Of a DNA stretch of 64,000 nucleotides, positions 1 to 9,700 are shown in pieces (position 1 is the first letter of the stretch; each line of letters opens with the position of its first letter). The DNA comes from Prorocentrum cordatum (taxonomy: Eukaryota > Sar > Dinophyceae > Prorocentrales > Prorocentraceae). The translations under genes and the position numbers were made by a program. The notes under the pieces are model-generated. The model did no database searches. It was not told the DNA's origin and saw only the letters and a program-made list of their open reading frames with translations. The stretch covers positions 313,967 through 377,966 of the forward strand of contig CAUYUJ010016060.1 in NCBI GenBank assembly GCA_963575745.1, written 5' to 3'.

Positions 1-2260
1 CATGTAGGAAAATACGGAGAACCCCGCGACAGCAGATAAGAACGAGGAGCTCCGGGAGGGGGCTCCAGCAGGAAAGCGGGGTGGTGGCGGTCTCTTTGTC
101 CACAGGGGGAGGCGGGGGGAGGGGTCGTGAGCTCCACTATCAACAGGGAGACTACTCCCGCAGGGGCAACCATTCGGGGGGGGTGTCATGACCTTTGGGG
201 CCCCCCCAGGGTTCTTCCCCCAGAGATCCCCACCAGGACCCTCGCCAGGACCCCCCCCCGCTCGCCCCCACCCGGCCCGGTACTCAGCATCAGCATCAGC
301 AGCAACAAAATTCATAGTGCATGGTGATGGTGGTGGTAATCGCCGAAGTGGTAGTGACAGTGGTAGTGATAGTGGGAGTGTTAGCAGTGACTGAATTGAT
401 GGTTGCAGTGCCAGTACTTTGGTGTTGGTAGTGGTAGTGGTGTCGGCGGTGGTTTTGGTAGCACGCGTGCAGTTTTCGATGGATACACCACCCGGGTGTA
501 GGGTACCATGCGCTGCCTTCTTGGGCGAGAGTTGTCAGCACATGTGGGCTGCACGTCTTTCATGCGTTTGGCCCTTGTCTGGCTGAATGCGTTGGCTCTC
601 CGCAGATGTCTCCAGCGCGAGGCCCCTAGATGTTTCACGTGTGATTCCCCTCCGCGTGTGGTTCCTCTTGTCTGGTGCTGTTGGCGGGGCATCATTTAGT
701 GGTATTCGGAGCAGCATGGCCATCTGCACCAGCAGCAATGGCAACAGCACTGTACCAGGAGTGGAATCATCCGGCTGCAGAGGCTGAAAGAGGAGAAGCA
801 GCAGAAGCAGCAGCGGCGGAAGCACTGGCAGCAGCAGCGCCACAACATCGATACGCTCACACAGCCGGGGCATCCTGGCTCCAACTGTTTGCGGACAAGA
901 GCGGAGCCTGCGCCCCGCAATGCGCCGAAAGTGCCAGCTGCTGACTGATATCGCGTTGACCTATGCACACGCGTTCGCCAACATGCCAGGCAGTGACATC
1001 TTGCTGCTGCGACGACCATACGGTCAGTCAGAAATGGTGGAGCTCGAGCTTACGTCGATCCTCCGTGGCACGTTCTTCGTATCAATCGGAGTGGCCGTGC
1101 CGTGGGCGCCTAGATAAGAGCCAGGAGTTTGCGTCTGATCGCCCCCAGCTCGCGCCGCTTTCTTGCGCCGACCGCTGCTGCGATAGCTTAGGCCGCCGCG
1201 TCGGCAGCCTTGCACGTGCCAACCCGCGCCCTGTGCACTACCAGCTACTACCTGCTAAAAGCAGCATGCTGCTTGGATACACTAGCGCTGTGTGTTCTGA
1301 TGTGCTCGCTTGAGGTGGACGTGCTTTCCCACAGCCGAGCCTGCGCCCGCGGCTGTCTCTGACCGATGGTTCGGCCCCAACGCGTGAATGAGAGCAAAGT
1401 CAAAGCATACCGGCTCGGGCCGGATGGCTCGTGAGCTATATGGAAGAGTTGTGGGCTGTGCCAGCATTGGAATGCACAGATGCTCCGGCCTACGTCTGCT
1501 GTCCCGCCCCGATACATCATGGAGCGCCCCTGGCGCTTCGCACTCGGGGCGGAGACGCCCTCCCCAAGCTCGCAGACTTCGAAGTTCATGTCTCGAACCC
1601 CACTGTGCTGCGAGGTGGCGCCCCGTTCTGACATTCTCGGATCCCGCACCCCCCCCGCGGGGGCCGAATCTTGCTCCCCCCTCCTCCCCTCCGCTCCGGC
1701 CAGAGGTGGCCAGCGGCCTGCAGGCGGCGTCGTGCGAGATCTTCGAGGCCTGGCGCTTCCTCTTTCAAAACGCGCGCGCGCGCGATGCGCGGGGGGCCTG
1801 AACCTCCTGCCCCCGCGGTGCGCTCGCCTCGTGGTACCCCCTCGTCGCTGGTTCTCGTCCTCGGTTGTTGTCGTCCTCTCCGTCTCGCGCTGCATATCCG
1901 CAGGAGGTCGTCTGTCCTGTAAGCTGCGGTATTTCCTAATACGGGGCGCGGGCTTGTCGCGGACTCGGCGTGGAGTCGGCGCGGATCCGGCGCGGATTCG
2001 GCGCAGATTCGACGTGGATCGATTTGGGCCAGCCGCATGGACTGATTTGCTAACCTTCTCTTGCGAATTGCCCCTCCCCCCCGGAAGGGTCCTGAACAAG
2101 TTCTCTGAAGCGTAGAGTTTTCGGGATCACTGGCTAACAACCATGCAAGTGCACCAGAAAATTACGTTGCACCCGCAGTTACGGATTAGATTGAGGGAGG
2201 GGCGGCGACGTCGGCAGTCAAATTATACAACGAGTCCGCCGCAGGCACCGATTTTTTCGT
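1..2260. other. GC-rich region without a recognisable gene
   Basis: Several long open frames overlap on both strands (for example 1248-2099 minus and 1480-2115 plus), as expected by chance in GC-rich DNA. None shows a recognisable motif or a convincing AG|G exon boundary. A CAG/GCAG-rich patch lies at about 790-845. I see nothing else in this stretch. Confidence 0.6.
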
Positions 2261-2284
2261 CAAAGCAATGTGGGTGGATTGCGG

Positions 2285-2385
2285 GCCTGGTCGCGGGCGG
2301 GTCGCGGGTGGGTCGCGGGTGGGTCGTGGGTGGGTCGCGGGCGGGTGGCGTGTGGGTCGCGGGTGGGTCGCGGGTGGTTCTTGGG
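2285..2385 (+). repeat. 11-bp tandem repeat (GTCGCGGGTGG)
   Basis: Consecutive units read GTCGCGGGTGG with small changes such as GTCGTGGGTGG and GTCGCGGGCGG. It runs directly into the looser TTGGG-type 10/11-bp repeat at 2390-2590. The unit length again equals about one helical turn. Confidence 0.8.
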
Positions 2386-2595
2386 TGCTCTCGGGGCCTC
2401 ATTTCGGCCTTTTCGGGACCGCGTGCGGCTTCTGGGAAACATCCGGGGAGCCTGCTGGCGGTCTCGGGGGGTATTTTGGGGGCGGAGGGCTCGAAATGTC
2501 AGTCTGTGTTCCCCCTCGTGGGGCTCTCGTTGGTCCCTCTTGTGGCCGTGTTGGGCCGTCTCGGAGGCCTCTTGAGCCGCCTTGGCGCTATATTG

Positions 2596-2692
2596 GACTG
2601 ATGTCGACGACGACGACGATGACGACGTTGACGACGACGACGGCGACGACGAGGACGTTGCCGCCAGCAAACAACGACGATCGAGAGATACG
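2596..2692 (+). repeat. GAC/ACG triplet microsatellite
   Basis: An interrupted run of ACG/GAC triplets. The open frames across it (Thr-, Asp- or Arg-rich) are a product of the repeat. Confidence 0.85.
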
Positions 2693-2714
2693 ATGAAAGT
2701 TCGGTCGACCCCTA

Positions 2715-3215
2715 GCGGGGCGGGATGCTAGCATTAGCAGGACCGGGCCCTAATAGGATTCAACGTTAGCAGGACCGAGTCCCAGTAGGAGTCAATTGAA
2801 TCATTATCGAGCCTTCGTACGATGCTCTTCAAGATGTATCCAACCCGGAAAGAGCTGTCATGATAGCTGGACCGAGCTTCAAAAGGAGGCCACTACACCT
2901 GGACCCACCCGTGATTTGATTATTCTAGAGCTGGACCCAGCCGTAGCAGGATGATGCTCGAGCGGAATCGGACCCCAGTAGGGTTCTAATAAAGTTGGTT
3001 CCAGCCCTCGTAGGATTCCGTTAGAGCTGGATCGTGCTTTAGTACGACTATCAGAGTTGGATCGAATCCTAGTAGGATCGTACGATCGTTGAGTTGACTC
3101 CTAGAAGTATGTTGTTCGAGCTTGGTGGATCCCCTGGTGGGCTTTACCACAAGCTGCATCGATCCCGAGTAGGTTTCGATTCGAGCTGGATGCAGCCCCA
3201 GAAAGGTGCATCGGC
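2715..3215 (+). repeat. 32-bp minisatellite, array 1
   Basis: Degenerate units built around GAGCTGGATCGAGCC followed by CTAGTAGGATTC recur about every 32 bp. Examples are near 2925-2950, 3025-3055 and 3055-3085. The same unit forms a second array at 4050-4428. The two arrays bracket a block of 10/11-bp repeats at 3290-3880. A 32-bp unit equals about three helical turns. Confidence 0.75.
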
Positions 3216-3289
3216 TGGCGCCGCACCGCCGACCCCTTGTTGCGGCAGTGCGGAACGATTTCTGAGAAATCTTGGGGTTTCAGCTTCTT

Positions 3290-3880
3290 GGGAGTTCGTC
3301 GTGGGCGGTTGGCGGATCGCCGCACTTTTGAGGCCTCTTGGGAGCCGTTCTGAGGCCTCTAGGAGCTTCTTTTGGGCCCCTCGGGGGCCTCGTGGGAGCC
3401 TCTTGGGGCCGACTGGCGCCTCCTCAGGTTTTTCGGGGCCGAGTGCTCGAAGTGTTCATTCGGGTTCCCCCTCTGGGCTTCCTCTTGGGGCCGTCCTGGG
3501 GCCCTCCTGGGTCGTTTTGGAAGCTTCTGGGGCCGTCTTGGGGCCCTCTTGGACCGTCTTGGAGCCCTCTTGGGGGCCTCTTGGGCTATCTTGGGTCGAT
3601 CTTAAAGGCTTCTTGGGTCGTTGCGGGCCTCGTGAAAGCCCAAGAGGCGAATGTGCTAAAACCATACGCTTCCATAAGGGAATGGGGCGATTTTTGCTTC
3701 TGGAGGGCCTCTGGGGACGCCTCTTGGTGGCTTCTTGGGGCGTCTTGGGCGCCTTTGGGACCGTCTTGAGGCGATCTAGGGCGTCTTGGAGCGATCTTTC
3801 GGCGACTCGCAGCCCTCTTGGACCGTCTGTCGGGCCTCTTGGGGCCCTCTTGGCCCGTTTGGGAACCCCTGAGGCTTCAA
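3290..3880 (+). repeat. Helical-pitch (10/11-bp) TTGGG repeat block
   Basis: From about 3480 to 3640 the sequence breaks into consecutive units such as TTGGGGCCCTC, TTGGACCGTC, TTGGAGCCCTC and TTGGGCTATC. Unit length alternates between 10 and 11 bp. The frame at 3094-4035 that reads through it (Gly/Leu/Ser-rich) is a repeat artefact. The same family recurs at about ten other places in the window. Confidence 0.8.
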
Positions 3881-4049
3881 GGGTGCGGCTGGCACCTTTG
3901 CCCTCCCCCCCCTCCAAACCGGCCGGACCAGGCACCTGGGGGAGGGGTTTGGGGAGGAGGACGCATCTCACACGCCGTGACCCCAAGGGGTCGGTGGATA
4001 TTTTTAGAGCTAGATTCATCCCGAATATGTTCTAGCGCAGAACTCACGC

Positions 4050-4428
4050 ACGGCAGGATTCTATGACACTTTGATCAAGCCTTCTAAGATTCTATTGCAG
4101 CTGGATCCACGAGAGCTGCATCGAGCCATCGTCGGGTTTCGTCAGAAGTGGAAAAAGATGTTGTAGGGTTTTATTGGAGCTGGACCGACACTTGATAATA
4201 ATCAGTCAGAGCTGGATCCAGCCTTAGTCGCAGGATTCCATCAGAGCTGGAACGAGCTCCTTTTTTAGATTTCGGTCAAGCTTGGACCAGATCCTAAGAG
4301 TAATGGGGCTGGATCTGGCCTCATATGGATTATGTTAGAGTTGGATCGAGCCCTACTAGGATTCTATCAGGGTTGGTCCGAGCCCAAGTCGGATTATATT
4401 AGGCTTGGATCGAGTCCCAGTAACAAAA
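4050..4428 (+). repeat. 32-bp minisatellite, array 2
   Basis: The last three units (about 4332-4427) are each exactly 32 bp and start ATTATGTTAGAGTTGGATCG, ATTCTATCAGGGTTGGTCCG and ATTATATTAGGCTTGGATCG. Earlier units are more degenerate. It is the same family as array 1. Confidence 0.85.
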
Positions 4429-4439
4429 TATCGAGGCGC

Positions 4440-4590
4440 CTGGCGCGGGCGCCGGCGACGGTTGCGCCGCCGACGCCGCTGACGATGTCGCCGTCGTCGG
4501 CGTCGTCTTAGGCGTCGTCGTCGTCGTCGTCGTAGTCGTCGTCGTAGTCGTCGCCGTGTCCGTCGTCTTCGTCGTTGTCGTTGTCGTTGT

Positions 4591-4630
<40 letters not shown>

Positions 4631-4640
4631 TGCCCAGGGG
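4440..4640 (+). repeat. CGT/CGC triplet-rich microsatellite
   Basis: Interrupted CGT triplets, purest at about 4590-4630. Arg-, Val- or Asp-rich open frames on both strands come from the repeat. Confidence 0.85.
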
Positions 4641-5159
4641 GATCTGTGGGGAGGATCTTGAGCCTCTCGACTGATTTTCATGGGGGTCGAAGGGGGGATC
4701 CGCTGCGAATAAGTTGCCCGGGGTGGTGGGGGAAGAGGGGGAGGGGGCCTGGTCTTAGACACCCCTCCATGAATTTTGGGTGGTGGAGGGGGGGGGACCT
4801 GGCTCCTGCCCCTGCCCTATAGAATTTCGTCAGAGGCCAGCGACGGCGGATCGCGCTCCCTCGTTGTCTCGGAGCCCTATCGACCCGTCGCTGGTTCTTC
4901 GCGCCCGCCTTTGGGCCTTACTGCCTCTCCGAGGGCATGGGAGGGGCGCTGATGCGTGCCCGCGTTCCCGCGTCCCCCCCCCCATTACAACAACATTCTG
5001 GACGCCAGGGGAGGGGGGGCATGGGGGCAGGGACAGCACCTTCTCTCACACGCCCGTCGCCCCCAGCATGCCTCGGTCGGCGGACCTGTCCCTGTCCCGG
5101 GGCAACTTGGGGTTGAACACGGATATCCGTCCCCCTCCAGATGATGTGCGCTCATGGTC

Positions 5160-5212
5160 ATCAGGTGTCGTCTTCTTCGGCATAATCATCGTAGCCACCG
5201 TCAGCATCATCG

Positions 5213-5294
<82 letters not shown>

Positions 5295-5395
5295 TACCAC
5301 CGTCATCATCACCGTCAGCAGAAGCATCACCACTTCTTCCAACATCATCACCACCATCATCACCATCATCACTCCGTATCATATGCATCGTAGCC
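5160..5395 (+). repeat. CAT triplet microsatellite
   Basis: A nearly pure CAT run at 5210-5293, followed by an interrupted CAT/CAC stretch. Its His-, Met- and Asp-rich open frames are artefacts. Confidence 0.9.
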
Positions 5396-5658
5396 GCCAT
5401 CTTCGTCCGAACTGGCTCAGCAAACCTCGCCGTGGCCCTGTCCCATCGCCGTTGTCCCCCCCACGAGCCACCTCCAACCAGCGCTCAAGACCTCCACGCA
5501 TCGCCGCTCAACACGTCACCGCCATCACCGCCCATCTCGGGCGGGCCCCCCGCAGGCTCACCGCGCTCCTCCACGCGCCGCATTCCGCCCTGCAGCCGTT
5601 GCCGTCTGAAGCCCGCGCTCCCCACCTGCGGGGGCGCAGCGCGCCCGAGAGGGGACAG

Positions 5659-5862
5659 CCCGTGAGCGAGACAGGAGGTCGCCGGGGGGGCACCAGCAAG
5701 CGGGATCCAGGGACGAAAAGCTCCGAGATTCGATATGTTCGGGCGTTATCGCCGGGAGAGCCCGTGAGCGAGACAGGAGGTCGCTGGGGACACCAGCAAG
5801 CGGGATCCAGGGATGAAACGTTTGGAGGTTCGAGGTCTTCGCGCGTTATCGTCGGTGTTCGG
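5659..5862 (+). repeat. About 102-bp tandem duplication
   Basis: The segment beginning CCCGTGAGCGAGACAGGAGG at 5659 is repeated at 5761. Both copies continue with the same CACCAGCAAGCGGGATCCAG and decay toward the end. Downstream to 6600 I see no gene. Confidence 0.85.
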
Positions 5863-6559
5863 CGGCTTTCTGGCCTCGGGGTGGTTTCCAGCGGTTGCGC
5901 CAAGCCGAGAGCGTTCCGGGGGTGCTGGATCGCCCCGAACGGCCGCCAGAGGCCCGATTTGTGGACCGAAAACCATCGTGGACAGGGAAAAGGTTGCATC
6001 GACCCCCCCATGGATCAACGAACGTGGCCTGATAGTCCACCCCTCCCGAGAGCGTACGGTTCCTCCATTCTGCCATCGATGTATCGCCGATTCCATGTCG
6101 ATGTTCCCCCTTTGAGGCGGTCCCCCCTTAACATTACCCTGGCAGGGAGGGGATCCAGCGCCGATCCAAGGAATCGTCGCGGACCTCCGAAAGCTTATGT
6201 GTGTGGTTGTTATTTGTCGTCTTCGTCCTATTATTATTCTTCTTCTACTGGCCCCCCGCCGCGGCCGAATCCTTCCGCATCCCTCATGGTTCCCCGACAC
6301 CCCCAGTCCTTTTCCGTGCTCCCCCGGTCTCTTATTGCCACCGCAGTCGGGCCTGACTGGCGGGCCGACCCCGCAGCATCAGGGGTGCCCTCGTGTCTTG
6401 ACTTCCCCGTCGCGTGCCCCGCCCTGCGTCTGGATCACAGGCTGCCCTCGGGAAGAGGCTCGGGTTCTCTCAGGTGGCCCGTGCAGTCTGTCCCCACTGG
6501 GCCCCGTTTGCTGCGGGTCGTCGTCACAGGGACTGGCACCCTTTGAGCTCGGGGTCCAG

Positions 6560-6624
6560 GCACCTCTGATGCAGTTCTGGCCTCCCCAAAGGTTGGCGCT
6601 CGTTGGGCGAGTGCCTGTGCCGGC
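6560..6624 (+). other. Putative SL trans-splice acceptor and 5' UTR of CWC15
   Basis: A pyrimidine-rich stretch ending CCTCCCCAAAG (6581-6591) gives an AG followed by G, 33 nt upstream of the CWC15 start codon. Dinoflagellate nuclear mRNAs normally receive a spliced leader at such a site. This is placed by position only; other AGs (for example at 6609-6611) are possible. Confidence 0.3.
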
Positions 6625-6714
6625 ATGACTACAGCTCACAGGCCAACATGGAACGCCGCCGTGGCGAGCGGGACCAACCCCAGCGGCAACAAGATCATGG
6701 CCCAGACCACAAAG
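6625..6714 (+). CDS. CWC15: CWC15 exon 1
   Basis: It encodes 30 residues beginning MTTAHRPTWNAAVAS, the typical Cwc15 N-terminus. It ends in codon AAG, phase 0, followed by a GT donor (GTGGGACGG). The 7-bp sequence AAGGTGG spans both this donor and the acceptor of exon 2. A GGA-rich tract begins about 24 nt downstream. Confidence 0.93.
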
Positions 6715-9700
6715 GTGGGACGGTGTCTCAATCGGGTGGGGGAGCAGGGGCAGGAGGAGGAGGAGGACGACGACGCAAGCGAGGCGGAGGGTGTGGACGG
6801 GAAGCTGAGGAGGAGTTGGAGGAGGAGGAGGAGGGGGAGGAACGGATGCGTTCTTGTATTTTTCTGCCGCGCCGTTGTCCATAGCAGTTGTAGAGTGTTA
6901 CCAGCGTGTGCCCCCGACACCATTCCATCCGCCCACTGTGTGTGCCACACGGCGCTTTCAAGATGTCTTCAGATCTGTTCAGGACGCGGCGCCGCGTGCG
7001 GACCACCCTCACGCGCCCATTTTGACAGCAGCCGGCAGGGAGGAGGAGGAGGAGGAGGAGCAGGAGGAGGAGGAGGAGGAAGGGGGGACAGGGAGGCTGA
7101 CCCAGCTGAGCTATCCCTTCTGGCCGCGTTGGATGGCCAATGCGAGAGTAGCCACTCACTCTCTCCCTCCCTTTCGCCTTCACCCAGGCCCCTCCCTCCC
7201 TGTCCCTTCCTCACTCCTCCCCCTCCTCCTCCTCCTCTGCCTCCTCCTCCTCGTCCTCCTCCGCCTCCTCCTCCTCCTCCTCCGCCTCCTCTTCCTCCTC
7301 CTCCTCCTCCTCCTCCTCCTCCTCCTCCTCCTCCTCCTCCTCCCTCCCGTCGACACTCCACGGGGGTGCCCACCGCTGGCGCGCCGAGGGGGCGGCGGCC
7401 GACCGTCCGAGGTCCCTGGCGGCGTCCAGGTGGAGTGCGGGCTGGCGGCCGCCGCCGGGCCGCACTCGGCTGCCAGCGAGTTCCAGCGAAGACCATCCTG
7501 GGGCCTATGGGTAAGTCGGGCGTGTCCCTCTACAGGAGGAATATTCAAAAACGGAGCATGCTTTTACTATTTTGAACCATTTTTTCATGTGTTTCATTTT
7601 TCGTTGCTGCGGAGATGGTCGTTCGCTCGCAGTCATGCCGCTCCTCCTTCCCATCCCTCCCTCGCTCCCTCCTCCTCGGCGGTGAGATCCGAGCCCTACC
7701 CTCACCGAGGAACGATTCGGGCAACTCGCTGGGCGGCGGGGGTAGGGTGCGGAATGCATCGACCACGCGGCGAAATCCGAACCCTACCCCTGCCTCCCAT
7801 GGTCGGAATGTTGATAGACCTCCTGCCCTGACACGTCGATTCAGGAGTTGGCCGTTTTCGGTTCGCGAGAGGGCGTCGCGGCCGTCATGTTTGCGGGCCC
7901 AGGCCCGTCGGTTTCGGTTCCAGGCCGTTTTCACTACAGGGAGGTTTGCTAAAAGGGGGTTTGTCCACCGGCGACATCCTGGCATCGCTCGGACGTGTGC
8001 ATCTTTTTCTCGGCGAGGACCATCGAGGAGCATCCTTGATCACTTGGCGAAGAGACCACGCACGAAACCGAAAAAAACACAGGGAATGGACGTCCGAGCG
8101 ATGGCCAGACATGGATTCCAGCGAATCGATGGCTGGCGGGGGGTAGCGGATGTCGCCGCCGCTCCCTCTCCCCCTCTCGAGAAAGGGCGTGGGCGTCGCC
8201 CCTCGCCGCGCCCTCCGACGTGTCGTCCCTTCGTCGTCGTTGCTCCCCCTCCCGCCCCTTTCTTGCAGGTAAAAAAAAGTGGACGTCGCCTCTCGGGGGG
8301 CGTCCCGTGCCGGACTGCGCGGCTCCCATGGGCGCGCTGCTGGAGCCAGCCCGCGGGGCTGCATGGAGTCCAAGCGAGCCGATTTCTTTTAGACTCCGCC
8401 AGAGTATGCCCTGTGGCGAGCCGCCGCCCCCTCCCCTGCCTCTTGGAAGCGCCCATGTTGCGGCATGCCGAGCGAGAGCGCTGCCGCGCTGAGCCACTGC
8501 ATGTTCCCACAGCCGCCAGGAAAGCCGCTGGGGGAACACGTCTTGTGGGTCCCTGGGGCCGTCTTGGGGCGATCTTGGGCCGTCTGGCAACTTCGGAGGG
8601 CTCTCTGGGCAGTCTTAGGGTTCTCTTGGGGCTCTGTAGGGCCGTCTTGGGGCCTTTTGGGCCGCCGTGGGGTGATATTAGGGGCCTCGTTGGCCGTCTT
8701 GGACATTTTTTAGTTTAAAACGATCAACACACATACATATGTATATATACATAACACGATAGTAATCACCAGGAAGCGTGGGGAACAATCAAGTCAATTA
8801 GCCTCTCGATGCCACCCAAGGGATGCTCTTGGGGCGTGCTTGGGGACTTCTTGGGCAGTATTGAGACTGGGGTGGTCTTTGAGGCATATTGGGCCCGCTT
8901 GGAGGTCTCTTGAGCCTGATTGGAGGCAACAGTGGCCATCTTTGGCCGTCCTGATGCCGACCAGAATCGTCTCTCTTGGAGCCATCTTGCACAGCAGAGC
9001 TTTTGGATACTCTGGCCGCGTGGTGCGGCGGATCGCGCCGAAGAGCCATGGGAAACTGTTGAAACCGCCAAGGCGTTTCCAGTTCAGCGCGCCAAGCGCC
9101 CCTTCTGAATGAACAGGTGTCGGCGGATCCATCGGCCTTCGGCCTATCCGGCCACCTCTCTTGGGTCGTTGACGAGAGGCATTTTGTGGGCCTCTCGGGA
9201 TCTCTCATGGAAGGCCTCTCGGTGGCCTCCATGGGGACCCCGTTGGGGACCTCTTGGGTGCCTCGGGGAGCCTGCTCGGTGCCTCCTGAGAGGGTGGATC
9301 CCATAGGGAGAATCTGCGATACGCAACACCAAATACTTGAAGGGACCTGAGGACACTTCAACTAGTTGTTGTGACAAATCTAGGGCCTCACTTATCGTCG
9401 ACATTTTTGAATTTACTGAGATCCCCCGGCTTCTGTGGATCCAGGCGGCCCTCGAAAGGTAAGAGCATCCGTTTGGCACCAGCTAGCAGCTGGCTTCTGT
9501 TTCGATGGGCCTGCTGTGTAGAAGACGTGATGGGCCTGTTTTCCACCACCGCCACCAGAAGTTGGAGGGGGGTCCTCCTCCTCATCCTCCTCCTCCTCCT
9601 CCTCCTCCTCCTCTTCGTCCTCCTCTTCGCCCTCCTCCTCCTCGTCCTCCTCCTCCCTCCTCCCCCTCCAACTTATGGTGGTGGTGGTGGAATGCAGGCC

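Noticed and set aside
3094-4035. 313-codon ORF rich in LGPSW/GPLG
   Set aside because: It is the direct translation of the helical-pitch repeat. Similar peptides appear wherever that repeat occurs.
4780-6546. 588-codon + strand ORF
   Set aside because: It crosses the CAT microsatellite and the 102-bp duplication, shows no domain, and ends just before the true CWC15 start in another frame.
7400-7490. Extra CWC15 exon after the CCT tract in intron 1
   Set aside because: The peptide (VPGGVQVECGLAAAAG) has no counterpart between the two conserved blocks encoded by exons 1 and 2, which join directly in the family.
6625-7575. CWC15 exon 1 extended as a single 316-codon ORF
   Set aside because: Only the first 30 codons match the family. 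Beyond the GTGGGA donor the frame enters GGA and CCT repeats.
7979-8108. Structured non-coding RNA gene
   Set aside because: Changes in the terminal stem between the four copies are not compensatory, and copies lie in both unique and repeat contexts, as for a transposed element.
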